Part shown: positions 8,301-18,004 of the stretch, piece after piece
How positions within the stretch are numbered: position 1 is the stretch's first letter
Layout of the letters: the number at the start of each line of letters is the position of its first letter
Source of the DNA: a bacterium
GTDB taxonomy: Bacteria > Zixibacteria > MSB-5A5 > GN15 > FEB-12
Reading direction: 5' to 3'
Assembly: GCA_016708025.1 (NCBI GenBank)
Contig: JADJGQ010000002.1
Coordinates: 1,054,001 to 1,118,000, forward strand
DNA: 64,000 bases
The notes under the pieces: model-generated
Databases searched by the model: none
What the model was told of the DNA's origin: nothing
What the model saw: the letters and a program-made list of their open reading frames with translations, nothing else
Translations under genes and position numbers: made by a program

Positions 8301-9146
8301 GTGGCTGACGAAGTCCAACCGATCATTATCAAGCGAAAAAAACATGGCGGACATGGCCATCACGGCGGCGCTTGGAAAGTGGCGTTTGCTGATTTCATGA
8401 CGGCCATGATGTGCTTTTTCCTCGTGATGTGGCTGGTCGGGCAGAAGGACGATGTCAAGGAAGCGGTCGCCGGCTATTTCCGCGACCCGGGGAAATTCAA
8501 TCAAGAGGGACGGTCGGGCGTTCTGAAAGGGACCGCAAACGCGATCAATGCGGAAAACCCGACTATGGGGTTGGTCAATAACCCGATTAAAAACGAAAAC
8601 CTCCCCTCCGAATCGGAAAAAGAGCAACTGACGATCGCGGCCAAGAATATCCTGCAGGAACTCGAAAAGCAGGAAGCCTTCCAGCGGCTGAAAAAGAATA
8701 TCCGGATCCAACTCACGGCCGAAGGACTGCGCATCATCCTGAACGAGTCCGAGGATGCCGCCGCATTCTTCGAACCCGGCTCCGACAAATTGCTGCAAAA
8801 AAGCGCGGTGGTCCTGATGGTGATCGCCCAGGAACTGGGAAAACTGCAGAATCGCCTCGTCCTCGAAGGACACACCGACAATACTTTCGGTGGCGAAGCC
8901 GGCTATACTAACTGGGAGCTTTCCGCGGACCGTGCCAACTCGGCGCGCGAGCTGATGGAGGTTTCCGGGCTGCACGACGGGCAGATCCGCGAGGTGCGCG
9001 GCTATGCCGACAAATTCCCCATGATAGTCGAAAATCCTTCCGATGCCCGCAACCGTCGCGTGACGATCCTGGTGTTGTACGAAGCGAAAGAAAAGACGTA
9101 TGACCAGGTGGAGGTCGATGGCGACCTGTTCAGCGAAAACGGGTAA
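8301..9146 (+). CDS. motB: MotB, peptidoglycan-binding stator subunit
   Basis: 281 aa, starting with GTG three bases after motA. A His-rich N-terminus (KHGGHGHHGG) precedes the single membrane helix FADFMTAMMCFFLVMWLVG, in which Asp31 is the proton-carrying aspartate of MotB. Residues 170-275 form an OmpA-like peptidoglycan-binding domain with LEGHTDN, ELSADRANSARELM and NRRVTILVL. The length and order are normal for MotB. It anchors the stator to the wall and conducts protons together with MotA. Confidence 0.95.
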   Translation: MADEVQPIIIKRKKHGGHGHHGGAWKVAFADFMTAMMCFFLVMWLVGQKDDVKEAVAGYFRDPGKFNQEGRSGVLKGTANAINAENPTMGLVNNPIKNENLPSESEKEQLTIAAKNILQELEKQEAFQRLKKNIRIQLTAEGLRIILNESEDAAAFFEPGSDKLLQKSAVVLMVIAQELGKLQNRLVLEGHTDNTFGGEAGYTNWELSADRANSARELMEVSGLHDGQIREVRGYADKFPMIVENPSDARNRRVTILVLYEAKEKTYDQVEVDGDLFSENG

Positions 9147-9223
9147 TATCAGGTTCACACCTCGATTTCTTGCCTGACAATCGTCAAGCGCTCCCATATA
9201 TTCTGCCTCAGCATTAAATGAAT

Positions 9224-9254
9224 GCCCCCCGGTCCAATTGTGATCGGGGCTTTT
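9224..9254 (+). terminator. Probable terminator of motAB
   Basis: An imperfect GC-rich stem (GCCCC...GGGGC, extended by partial pairing towards the loop) is followed by TTTTG. It lies 77 bases past the motB stop. Confidence 0.6.
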
Positions 9255-9328
9255 GTGTTGTCCGACAGGCACTCCTGATCCCGTTTGTTTCACGTAAGTG
9301 ACAGGGACAGAACCATAACCACAGCATC

Positions 9329-9349
9329 CCCACCCACCGGGTGGGTTTT
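9329..9349 (+). terminator. Short GC hairpin with T-tract just before mfd
   Basis: Perfect 7-bp stem CCCACCC / GGGTGGG with a 3-base loop and TTTT, ending 15 bases before the mfd ATG. It may end readthrough from motAB or act as an attenuator in the mfd leader. The in-frame GTG at 9341 lies inside the hairpin and is therefore an unlikely start. Confidence 0.55.
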
Positions 9350-9364
9350 CGCGTATCGGGAAAT

Positions 9365-12300
9365 ATGAAAACAGAGACTCGCACCCAACCGACCCACACT
9401 CCGACCCGCTTCCTCCAACTGTTGTCCCTCTGGCAACAATACGCACCGGTAATCGAGCTGCAGAATCGTCTGCAGGGGGACCATCCGCGCCTCTCTGTCG
9501 CCGGGCTGGCCGGATCGGCCGAGGCATTTCTGGTGCATGCGCTGGCGCAACAAACCGACCGCCCAATTGTCGTTGTCACTCGCTCCACGGATGAAGCGGC
9601 GGAACTGCACGAAGATCTCCTTTTCCTGATGGATCAGGAGAAGTTGGCGTTTTATCCCTCCCGGCAGATCCTCCCGTATGACTTCAAGGCGCCCGTCGGC
9701 GAGATCATGGGACAACGGATCAGTACTCTGGCCGGATTGATCGACCATCGCCTATCGGTAGTCGTCTGCCCGTTACGCGCCCTGATGGAGCCAACCATCC
9801 CGGTCGAGATCCTTGACTCAAGTCGGGTTGATATCGAGGTCGGGAAGTTGATTGATATCGACGAAATAGTGGAACGACTGGTGCAGCTTGGTTTCAAACG
9901 GGTGCCGCTGGTCGAAGAGGTGGGAGATTTCGCACGGCGTGGCGGACTGATCGATCTGTTCACCCCCGGATCGGAATTCCCGGTTCGCGTGGAGCTGTTT
10001 GATGATCAGGTGGAAACGATCCGCTATTTTGAGGTCGGCAATCAGCGGACTGTCGGGCAAGTCGATCGAGTGACGATCCTGCCGAAACGAGAGATCCCGA
10101 TCACGCAGGAGACGCTGGAAGAGGAACTGGGGAAACTCCCGGAAGATGATGCCGACTATATTCGACATCGCTACCTGAATGACCCGGAACTCCCGGGACT
10201 CGAATGGCTCTCCGTGCTTTTTGGACTCAAGCAGGGATCGATCCTCGACTATCTCCCCGAGAATACGGTGGTCTTCCTCCAGAACGAAGAATCGCTCAAA
10301 GAAGAAGCGGATGCAGTGATCCTTGAAGCTGAGTCTTTGCATGCGAGACTGAAGGAGCGGTTGAGCCGCCTTCCCGCCCCGACCGAATATTACCTGGCGC
10401 CGGACAAAGTCTTTTCCCGTCTCGAGGGGAAGACCCACATCAACCACCTGCCGTTTCGCGGAGCCAAAGCGGATGTGATCGCCTTCAACTGCCAGCCGCA
10501 TCCCGCGTTTAATGCCCGCCTTGATCTGCTGGGGAAAGCGATCGGGGATTACCGGGATATCAATATCGACTACGTCATCACCACCGACAATGAGGGACAG
10601 GCAGCTCGGCTGGATGAATTGATCCAGCAGAAAGCGTCGCTCGCCGTGCGGCCCCATGTTGAGGTAGTTTCGATCCGCGCAGGCTTTGCCTGCCCCGATG
10701 CCGGATTTGTCATCCTGACAGACCATGAGATCTTCAGCCGTCACCACCGGCGGATCCGTCGCAAGAAATTCCGCGAGGGAGTGGCGATCTCCGACTACTC
10801 CGCCCTGATGAAGGGGGACTATGTCGTACACACCGAATATGGGATCGCACGCTATCTCGGTCTGCAGACCCTCACTGTGGACAAGCGGAATCGGGATTGT
10901 TTGCTGTTGCAGTATGCCGGGACCGACAAGCTGTATGTACCGATAGAAGAATTCAACCGCGTCTCCAAATACTCCGGCAAAGATTCTGCTCCGCAGTTGA
11001 CCGCATTGGGTGGCCCGGGATGGGAGAAGCTGAAGGCCAGGACCAAGAAGGCGATCGCCGACATGGCGGCCGATCTGATCCGCCTCTACGCCGCGCGCAA
11101 GACCCGCTCGGGTCACGCGTTTGGCGAGGATTCCGTCTGGTTGAAGCAGCTAGAAGCGTCCTTTCCGTATGATGAAACACCCGACCAACAAAAAGCGATC
11201 GATGATGTCAAACGGGATCTGGCGATTGAGAATCCAATGGATCGCCTGGTCTGCGGTGATGTCGGGTATGGAAAAACCGAAGTGGCGATTCGCGCCGCGT
11301 TTAAGGCTATGGACGGCGGTAAGCAGGTCGCCTTGCTGGTGCCGACAACCATCCTGGCACAACAGCATTTCACCACGTTTTCTGAGAGATTACGAGATTA
11401 TCCGTTCAAGATAGAACTGCTTTCTCGTTTTCGGAGTCGAGCTGAACAGCTTGAGACAGTCAAGCGCGTGGCGGCCGGGCAGGTGGATCTGGTGATCGGA
11501 ACTCATCGCCTCCTCTCCAGAGATGTCGAGTTCTCCAAGCTCGGGCTCCTGGTGATCGATGAGGAACATCGGTTTGGCGTAAAGCATAAAGAGAAATTGC
11601 GGGAGATCGCCGCAACTGTCGATACGTTGGCCATGACCGCCACGCCGATCCCACGGACATTGCAAATGTCGCTGATGGGGGCGCGCGACATGAGCCTGAT
11701 CAACACCTCACCCAAAGACAGGTTACCGATCATTACCGAGATCGCCGAATTCGATCCTTCGGTTATCACCACGACCATTCTTCGCGAACTGGAGCGCGGC
11801 GGACAGGTCTTTTTCGTGCACAACCGGGTACAGACGATCGAAGCAATGCATGAGTATCTCAAGAAGTTGCTTCCCAAGATCGAGATCGCCGTGGCGCATG
11901 GTCAGATGCATGAGCGAACCCTTGAAGGGATCATGCTCGCCTTCATGGCCAAGCGGTTTGACCTGTTGCTGTGTACTTCGATCATCGAATCCGGACTGGA
12001 TATCCCGAATGCCAATACGATCATCATCAATCGCGCCGATCGATTCGGACTGGCGCAGTTGTATCAGTTGCGCGGGCGAGTGGGGAGATCGGACCGTCGA
12101 GCCTATTCATATCTATTGACACCGCCAATGCGGATGCTCAACCGCGACGCCATCAAGCGATTGCGCGCCCTTGAAGCACACTCCGATCTTGGATCAGGTT
12201 TCGCCCTGGCGATGCGGGATCTTGAGATCAGAGGGGCGGGAACAATCCTTGGCCCGAAACAGTCCGGCTTCATCGAAGAAGTTGGCTATGATCTCTACAA

Positions 12301-12796
12301 TCGTTTGCTCGAGGAAGCGGTCGCCGAATTGCGCGGTGAAGAGATCCAGCGTCTGCCGGAAACCAAGCTGGAGATCGATATCGAGACATATCTCGCGGAC
12401 GAGTATATCAACGACCGAAGACAGAAAGTCGATGTGTACCGTCGATTGGCGGATGCCCGCAACCTGGATGATGTCGAAAAGATCCGGGAGGAAGTGGCTG
12501 ATCGATATGGACGAATGCCGCAGTCCGCGCTCAATCTGATCGAGGCTACCGCAGTGAAGATAGCCGCATCGCTTTTGGAAGTTGAGAAAGTGAAGATCCG
12601 GTCTGGACGCGTGAATCTCTTTTTCGGTGAGAACCGTCGACTGACCCGACCGGAAGTGGAAGCACTCCGACAGGGGACCGACCGCCCGATGGAGTTTTCA
12701 CTCCTGGGTGCTCCGCGAATCGATATCGATCTCAGTTCATTGAATGAAACGGAGCGTCTCCCGCACCTTCGCGGAATGCTCAGCAAGGTCGGATAG
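9365..12796 (+). CDS. mfd: Mfd, transcription-repair coupling factor
   Basis: 1143-aa Mfd of normal length. The N-terminal third is the UvrB-like module. Around residue 480 lies the CarD-like RNA polymerase-interacting domain (MKGDYVVHTEYGIARYLG). The RecG-type translocase follows: Walker A GDVGYGKTE near residue 630, DEEHRFG near 731 and TATPIPRTLQMSLMG. The C-terminal TRCF domain ends the protein. Mfd removes stalled RNA polymerase at DNA lesions and recruits UvrA for repair. The ATG at 9365 is preferred over the upstream GTG at 9341, which is inside a hairpin. It converges on the glycosyltransferase gene, with 7 bases between the stops. Confidence 0.97.
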   Translation: MKTETRTQPTHTPTRFLQLLSLWQQYAPVIELQNRLQGDHPRLSVAGLAGSAEAFLVHALAQQTDRPIVVVTRSTDEAAELHEDLLFLMDQEKLAFYPSRQILPYDFKAPVGEIMGQRISTLAGLIDHRLSVVVCPLRALMEPTIPVEILDSSRVDIEVGKLIDIDEIVERLVQLGFKRVPLVEEVGDFARRGGLIDLFTPGSEFPVRVELFDDQVETIRYFEVGNQRTVGQVDRVTILPKREIPITQETLEEELGKLPEDDADYIRHRYLNDPELPGLEWLSVLFGLKQGSILDYLPENTVVFLQNEESLKEEADAVILEAESLHARLKERLSRLPAPTEYYLAPDKVFSRLEGKTHINHLPFRGAKADVIAFNCQPHPAFNARLDLLGKAIGDYRDINIDYVITTDNEGQAARLDELIQQKASLAVRPHVEVVSIRAGFACPDAGFVILTDHEIFSRHHRRIRRKKFREGVAISDYSALMKGDYVVHTEYGIARYLGLQTLTVDKRNRDCLLLQYAGTDKLYVPIEEFNRVSKYSGKDSAPQLTALGGPGWEKLKARTKKAIADMAADLIRLYAARKTRSGHAFGEDSVWLKQLEASFPYDETPDQQKAIDDVKRDLAIENPMDRLVCGDVGYGKTEVAIRAAFKAMDGGKQVALLVPTTILAQQHFTTFSERLRDYPFKIELLSRFRSRAEQLETVKRVAAGQVDLVIGTHRLLSRDVEFSKLGLLVIDEEHRFGVKHKEKLREIAATVDTLAMTATPIPRTLQMSLMGARDMSLINTSPKDRLPIITEIAEFDPSVITTTILRELERGGQVFFVHNRVQTIEAMHEYLKKLLPKIEIAVAHGQMHERTLEGIMLAFMAKRFDLLLCTSIIESGLDIPNANTIIINRADRFGLAQLYQLRGRVGRSDRRAYSYLLTPPMRMLNRDAIKRLRALEAHSDLGSGFALAMRDLEIRGAGTILGPKQSGFIEEVGYDLYNRLLEEAVAELRGEEIQRLPETKLEIDIETYLADEYINDRRQKVDVYRRLADARNLDDVEKIREEVADRYGRMPQSALNLIEATAVKIAASLLEVEKVKIRSGRVNLFFGENRRLTRPEVEALRQGTDRPMEFSLLGAPRIDIDLSSLNETERLPHLRGMLSKVG

Positions 12797-12803
12797 AACC
12801 GTC

Positions 12804-14006
12804 TCAGCGACCTCGGGTGGCGGCCTCGCGCACGAGCGCGGCGTATCTGGCCGCCAATGGACCGGATGCATAGGTCGCCTGAGCATAGTGATGCCCGACC
12901 TCAGCCATCGCGGACCGCTTCGCCGGATCCTGCAGCAGTTCGACTAGGCAATTGGCGAGTTTGGCGCTGTTATCCAGTTCTACCAACCGACCGGTTTTGC
13001 CGTCCTCGATAATGTCAACTATTCCGCCCGATCGCGTCCCCACTGCGCACGCGCCGCACATCATTGCTTCCGAAAGCGCCAGGCCGAATCCCTCGCGATA
13101 CGAATTCAGCACGGATATCGCCGCGCGATTGTAAACGGTCCGCAACGCCGTCTGCGAAACAGGGGGAGTGATCGTGACAAACGTCTCCAATCCAAACTGC
13201 TTGATCATCCCTTGTATAGAGTCCTGAAGCGGACCACCACCGTAGATCTCCAGCTTGGCAGCCGGATGCTTCTCCGTTACCAGCGCGAACGCTTTGATCA
13301 GGAAATCAACGCGCTTCTGATCGGTGAAGCGGGTTACCGCCACTACCAGGTTGGGGTCACGCTCGACTGCCGCATCGCGGAAGAAAATGGTCTCGTCATG
13401 GGGGAGAGGGAGTACCTCGAGTAATGATCCGACCGAAGGCTCCATCTCGATGATCTCATCGCGCAGATAGGATGAAACAACAGTCCATCGATGCAACCGC
13501 CTGGTCAGTCCGCCAAAATAGAGCCGGGAGAGTTTGGCATACTTGGAGATCAGACGGATATCGGTCCCGTGGGAAGAAAGGATCATCGGCAGATCGGTTT
13601 TGGAGGCGATAGACTTCATGACGATGCCGGACGGAATCAGCCAATTGCCCGCGACCACCTGGATCTTCTGCTCAGCGATGATCTTAAATGCCGCTGTGCG
13701 AAATGCATCGAGGAATCGCTTGAACTGGAAAATGCCGCTGACTGAGCCAAGTACCAGTTGATGCATGGCGCCGCGATAGGCGATCGTCTCTTCGGCATCT
13801 GTCGGCGCATAGCGAAAGCGATAGACCGGTACACCATCCATCACCTCATATTCGGGGAGACCGGCATCATGTGGCGCCAGCACAATTGGCGCAATTCCCT
13901 GCTCGGTAAGTTTTCTCGCCAGAAGTGCGATAAAGCCGCCGGCAAAGTCACCCGCAAAGCGGGGATAGTTGTGGGTCAGGATCAGTAGTCTAACTGGCTC
14001 GCTCAT
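12804..14006 (-). CDS. GT4-family glycosyltransferase, 400 aa
   Basis: Two-domain GT-B glycosyltransferase of the GT4 (glycosyl transferases group 1) type. The N-terminal half has the LLILTHNYPRFAGDFAGGF nucleotide-sugar-free domain, including a glycine-rich loop and a SSHGTDIR segment. The C-terminal half has VAVTRFTDQKRVDFLIKAF and the E-x7-E signature EGFGLALSE that holds the donor sugar nucleotide. It is soluble and likely acts at the inner face of the membrane on a lipid- or polysaccharide-linked acceptor; the substrate cannot be told. It stands alone, divergent from the synthase gene at 14091 with only 84 bases between them. Confidence 0.9.
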   Translation of the reverse strand: MSEPVRLLILTHNYPRFAGDFAGGFIALLARKLTEQGIAPIVLAPHDAGLPEYEVMDGVPVYRFRYAPTDAEETIAYRGAMHQLVLGSVSGIFQFKRFLDAFRTAAFKIIAEQKIQVVAGNWLIPSGIVMKSIASKTDLPMILSSHGTDIRLISKYAKLSRLYFGGLTRRLHRWTVVSSYLRDEIIEMEPSVGSLLEVLPLPHDETIFFRDAAVERDPNLVVAVTRFTDQKRVDFLIKAFALVTEKHPAAKLEIYGGGPLQDSIQGMIKQFGLETFVTITPPVSQTALRTVYNRAAISVLNSYREGFGLALSEAMMCGACAVGTRSGGIVDIIEDGKTGRLVELDNSAKLANCLVELLQDPAKRSAMAEVGHHYAQATYASGPLAARYAALVREAATRGR

Positions 14007-14073
14007 AGTCTATTAAGTGTACAACATCGAAATCGCTAATGAAATTAAAATGTCCCCGGCTGAGGCAACTTTG

Positions 14074-14079
14074 TATATT
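14074..14079 (+). promoter_or_regulatory. Possible -10 element close to the start codon
   Basis: TATATT lies 11 bases before the ATG of the synthase gene at 14091, and no Shine-Dalgarno sequence intervenes. This fits a leaderless or nearly leaderless transcript. Confidence 0.35.
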
Positions 14080-14090
14080 CACCAGCACGT

Positions 14091-15026
14091 ATGAAGCAGG
14101 TTTCCCGACAACTCGATTTTGCCACCCATCTTGATTTCAGCGCTATCCTGACCAATCCGATCCTGGATATCGCGGCGCGAGTCTGGGAAGCTGACCGCTA
14201 TGAGGCGTTTCGGACCTGTTATCGTTCGATGCGGCGGATCGATGATCTGGTGGATCATCGACGCGCCCTGCAAACACCGATCACGCCAGAAGAGATCATC
14301 GAGATCGAGGCAGGGATCAGCCAATGGGTCGCCGAGGCAACGGCCGGGCGCTCGACCGATCAATTCACCACCGCATTTCTGGCGACACTGGCCGATTTCC
14401 GCATGCCGCTCTGGCCGTGGGAACGACTCTGTCGCGCCATGATCTACGACCTGACTAATAATGGATTTAGTACGTTTCATCAGTTCCTTCGGTATTGCGA
14501 GGGAGCGGCGATTTCACCGGCCGCCGTCTTCATGCATCTCTGCGGCGTACGTGGCGCGCAGGGAGAGCGGCAGGTTCCGCCATATGATATCCGACTGGCG
14601 GCCCGCCCACTGGCGATCTTTTCATATCTGGTACATCTGATGCGCGATTTCGAAAAGGACCAGCGGGAAGGACTGAATTACTTCTCTGATGACATCCTGC
14701 GTCGTAACGATCTGACGCGCGAGCAGATTCGAGAACTGGCGATCAATCAGTCGGTAACGAAGCAACTTCGCGGGCTGATGTCGGATTATCATTGGATCGC
14801 CGGCGAGTACCAGGTCCTGGCGCGTCGAATGGTTGACAAAACTTTGCCCTTGCTTGCGCCGAGATATCAGTTGAGTCTTGAGTTGATCTACTCATTATAT
14901 AGCCAGATATTCGAGCAGATCGACCCGGTCGGTGGCCGGTTCACCACTGCGGCGACGAACCCATCGCCGGAAGCAATTGAGTCCCGTATCCAGTTGACTA
15001 TCAATAACTTTCGCGAAGTATCCTGA
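14091..15026 (+). CDS. Squalene/phytoene synthase family protein, 311 aa
   Basis: Both aspartate-rich motifs of head-to-head prenyl synthases are present: DDLVD at residues 51-55 and DFEKD at 186-190, the latter in the context LMRDFEKDQREGLNYF. These bind the Mg2+-diphosphate of the two substrates. Expected reaction: condensation of two farnesyl- or geranylgeranyl-diphosphates to presqualene/squalene or phytoene. The length is normal. No other carotenoid or hopanoid gene is nearby, so the product (HpnC/HpnD-type or CrtB-type) cannot be decided. Confidence 0.88.
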   Translation: MKQVSRQLDFATHLDFSAILTNPILDIAARVWEADRYEAFRTCYRSMRRIDDLVDHRRALQTPITPEEIIEIEAGISQWVAEATAGRSTDQFTTAFLATLADFRMPLWPWERLCRAMIYDLTNNGFSTFHQFLRYCEGAAISPAAVFMHLCGVRGAQGERQVPPYDIRLAARPLAIFSYLVHLMRDFEKDQREGLNYFSDDILRRNDLTREQIRELAINQSVTKQLRGLMSDYHWIAGEYQVLARRMVDKTLPLLAPRYQLSLELIYSLYSQIFEQIDPVGGRFTTAATNPSPEAIESRIQLTINNFREVS

Positions 15027-15139
15027 AACTCAGGGAAGATTCTCCTGTTCTACTTGTATTGACTTACAGTAAACAGTGAGATGGAATGAACAGTCTTATG
15101 CATAACGACTTTTCGGGTATAAAGGAAGTAGGAGCAGAA

Positions 15140-16486
15140 ATGAAAAAACTATTTTGCACCGGGATGTTCCTGCTGGGGGCAATAGCCGCCCAGGCATCCG
15201 ACATGGCAGTCACCGTCTACAACAATAATCTGGGTGTCATCAGTGAAACACGCTCATTGGATATCAAGCAGGGGAGAAATCGTCTCTCTTTCACCGATGT
15301 TCCGGCGCTGATCGATGCGGCTTCGGTGCGGGTGGAATTACCCGGCGGCAACAACAAGCTGACTATCCTGGAGCAGAATTACGCTTACGATCTGGTCAGC
15401 CCGGAGCAGATGTACCAGAAGTATATCGATGAACAGATCGAGATCGTTGACGAAGATGGAAAACTCTATAGCGGAAAACTTCTCGCTTACAGTGGTGGGG
15501 CGATCACGTTGATGGATGCATCCGGTAAGGTGAAGATCGTTACCTCCGCGAAAGTGACCGAAGTCAGTTTCCCGGCATTACCCGAGGGACTGATCACTCG
15601 CCCGACTCTCAATTGGCTCTATAATTCCTCCACCAGCGGCAAAGTGGATCTCCGCGTTGGTTACCAGACCAGTGGACTGAGCTGGAATGCGGAGTATGTC
15701 GGCGTGCTGGACGAAAAAGAAACCTCTCTTGGCCTCTCCGGCTGGTCCTCCATCAACAACTTCTCCGGCAAGAGCTACAAGGATGCTTCTCTGAAACTGA
15801 TCGCGGGTGATATCTCGCGCGCCAATCAGCCACCGCAGCCGATATACAAAGGGCGAATGGAGCTCTCTGCAACCGCCGACGCCGCCGGTTTTGAAGAGAA
15901 GCAGTTCTTCGAATATCATATGTACACACTCCCACGCAAAGCGACCGTGCTGGATAAAGAGATCAAACAGCTATCGCTGTTTGATCCGGCGAAAGCCTCG
16001 GTTCGCAAAGTGTATGTCTACAAACCGGAAGAGAACCAGAAACAGGTTGCGGTTGCGGTGAAATTCAAAAACTCGGAGCAGACCGGACTGGGAATGCCGC
16101 TTCCGGCCGGACGAGTACGCCTCTTTAAGGCAGACACGGATGGCGCACTGGTACTTCTGGGTGAAGACCTGATCGACCATACGCCGAAGGATGAAGAGGT
16201 CAACCTGCGAGTCGGCTATGCGTTTGATATCGCCGCCGAAGAACGGATGATGACCCAAACGCGCATCTCCGACCGAGTCGAAGAGCGGGATTTTGAGATC
16301 GAATTCCGCAATCATAAGAAAGAGACAGTCACGATCTCTGTAGAGAAGAATCTGTATGGGTCAGTCGAAGTGAAACAGGCGGATTTCCAGTATAAACTGA
16401 AGGATGCCAACACGCTGACGTTTGATATCACGGTACCGCCGGATCAGACGGTGATCTCGAAGTACAAGGTCCGGATCTCATGGTAG
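15140..16486 (+). CDS. DUF4139-domain exported protein, 448 aa
   Basis: The start at 15140 is chosen because it follows an AGGAG site and opens a clean signal peptide (MKKLFCTGMFLLGAIAAQA, cleavage near residue 20). An upstream in-frame ATG at 15086 would bury the signal. The mature part is beta-rich throughout and matches the DUF4139 family as remembered: an N-terminal VTVYNNNLGVISETR segment, RVGYQTSGLSWNAEYVG in the middle, and ends with the FDITVPPDQTVISKYKVRI strand. The family's function is unknown; members are periplasmic or surface proteins. It is followed 80 bases later by a TPR protein. Confidence 0.85.
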   Translation: MKKLFCTGMFLLGAIAAQASDMAVTVYNNNLGVISETRSLDIKQGRNRLSFTDVPALIDAASVRVELPGGNNKLTILEQNYAYDLVSPEQMYQKYIDEQIEIVDEDGKLYSGKLLAYSGGAITLMDASGKVKIVTSAKVTEVSFPALPEGLITRPTLNWLYNSSTSGKVDLRVGYQTSGLSWNAEYVGVLDEKETSLGLSGWSSINNFSGKSYKDASLKLIAGDISRANQPPQPIYKGRMELSATADAAGFEEKQFFEYHMYTLPRKATVLDKEIKQLSLFDPAKASVRKVYVYKPEENQKQVAVAVKFKNSEQTGLGMPLPAGRVRLFKADTDGALVLLGEDLIDHTPKDEEVNLRVGYAFDIAAEERMMTQTRISDRVEERDFEIEFRNHKKETVTISVEKNLYGSVEVKQADFQYKLKDANTLTFDITVPPDQTVISKYKVRISW

Positions 16487-16566
16487 CGTGGGTTGACAAG
16501 GCTTGTGACAAATGTTACATTTGGCCGGAAAACTGTACGGGTGTATCGATTATCAGGAGGCATAGT

Positions 16567-17937
16567 TTGAAGACATTCATGAGGTTAGTCATATTGGCCC
16601 TGGCGCTGACGATGGTCGCCGGATCAGCCGAGGCCCAGAGAAAGGGACGAAAACTCCCTGAAAAAGCCTATATCGAGTCCGCGCAGATCGCGATTGGCTA
16701 CAAAGATACTGCTCACCTGAGAGTCGCCATACCGAATCTCGATTCGCTGTTGATGTGGTATGGTCCGCATCCGGAAGCCTACTACTGGCAGAACCAGATC
16801 GCCGCAGGCTTTGTCGACCAGATCTCCAGCCCCAAGGATAAAGAGCCGTGGGTGATGGTAATGGCGGCCTACCGTGACTCCCTCAAGCAGACCTGCGCCA
16901 ATTCCAAGATCAAGGCCAACTACCGTAAGAATTGCCAGGACTTCTCTGATCGCTGCGATTCGACCGCGGTCAAATACTGGCGCATTTATTACAATCAGGG
17001 GATCGAGCAACTGGGCACGATCGAGGAAGCGTCCAAGGAAATGAAGGCGGAAGCGGATTCCACCACCAAAGCCTACTACAAAGAGAAGATCATGGCCGCT
17101 GGCGACTCTGCGCTCTTTAATGTCAGGCTCTGTATTATCCTCGATTCCACGGATAACCGCGCCTATCTGCTGGCCGGATCGGTCGCCGAAAAACAGGGGA
17201 ATCTCTCCCTCTCCAACGAGTGGCTGCAGCGTGGTTTGAAATACACAGCCGACTCAACCCAGATCCTCCTGCAGATCGCCTATAATATCCTTGGCGAAAA
17301 CAAGTATTGCGAAGCGATCCCGTATCTGAAGCAGTACGCCGGAGTGGCTCCCTCGGATACCGGCAACCTGCTCAACCTGACCATCTGCTACAACAACTGC
17401 AAGTTCTATGACTCTGCGGCGATGATCAATCACCAGATCCTTGGACTCAACCCGAACCAGCCGGACGCGCTGTTAGGGCTTGGGCAGTATTTCAATCAGT
17501 TGGGCATCTGGGCAAACGATTCGACCAACGCAGCCAAGGACCGCAAAGACGAGGCCGCAATCAAGAAATGGACCGACTATCGGGCGGAGCTGTTCGATTC
17601 ATCAAAAGTCTATTTCAAGCGTGCGTTTGAAAATGACCCGACCAATCTGATCGCGGTTGAAGAATATGCCGTCGTCGCGTTTGTCACTTCGGACTTTGTC
17701 GCTGCAACGACCGCATTCGGTAAACTGACCGAACTGGAACCGAGCCGAACCGAACACTGGATCTCGCTTGGCGATGCTCATATCAACATGAAGAAATTCA
17801 AGGATGCGATCACCGCGTACGAAAAGGCAGTCGAACTGGAACCGGACAACCGTCAGGTCTGGGAACGACTCGCCGACCTGTATGCGGAAGAAGGCATGTC
17901 GGCCAAGGCCGCTAAAGCCAAAGAGCACCTTAAGTAA
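16567..17937 (+). CDS. Exported tetratricopeptide-repeat protein, 456 aa
   Basis: The start is taken as TTG at 16567, six bases after a perfect AGGAGG (16555-16560). The next ATG at 16579 is too far from that site, and the open frame further upstream has no signal. A signal peptide follows (VILALALTMVAGSAEAQ). The mature protein consists largely of TPR helices; the clearest are DAITAYEKAVELEPDNRQVWERLADLY split over the last 50 residues, plus several degenerate ones between residues 190 and 330. Such proteins serve as periplasmic scaffolds. It ends before a strong terminator. Confidence 0.85.
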   Translation: MKTFMRLVILALALTMVAGSAEAQRKGRKLPEKAYIESAQIAIGYKDTAHLRVAIPNLDSLLMWYGPHPEAYYWQNQIAAGFVDQISSPKDKEPWVMVMAAYRDSLKQTCANSKIKANYRKNCQDFSDRCDSTAVKYWRIYYNQGIEQLGTIEEASKEMKAEADSTTKAYYKEKIMAAGDSALFNVRLCIILDSTDNRAYLLAGSVAEKQGNLSLSNEWLQRGLKYTADSTQILLQIAYNILGENKYCEAIPYLKQYAGVAPSDTGNLLNLTICYNNCKFYDSAAMINHQILGLNPNQPDALLGLGQYFNQLGIWANDSTNAAKDRKDEAAIKKWTDYRAELFDSSKVYFKRAFENDPTNLIAVEEYAVVAFVTSDFVAATTAFGKLTELEPSRTEHWISLGDAHINMKKFKDAITAYEKAVELEPDNRQVWERLADLYAEEGMSAKAAKAKEHLK

Positions 17938-17963
17938 GCACCCAGTATCACCTTTTGAAATTT

Positions 17964-17990
17964 AAGGCAGGACAGTTCGTCCTGCCTTTT
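17964..17990 (+). terminator. Rho-independent terminator after the TPR gene
   Basis: Stem AAGGCAGGAC / GTCCTGCCTT with a 5-base loop and TTTT. It ends 14 bases before the priA start codon, so priA needs its own promoter right there. Confidence 0.9.
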
Positions 17991-17991
17991 C

Positions 17992-17997
17992 TATATT
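17992..17997 (+). promoter_or_regulatory. Possible -10 element of priA
   Basis: TATATT lies between the terminator and the priA ATG, seven bases before it. There is no Shine-Dalgarno site, so a leaderless mRNA is likely. Confidence 0.4.
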
Positions 17998-18004
17998 CCA
18001 GAAC

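Noticed and set aside
8283..11116. Long open frames antisense to motB and mfd
   Set aside because: Shadows of strongly recognised genes, caused by GC-biased codon use; no start signals or domains.
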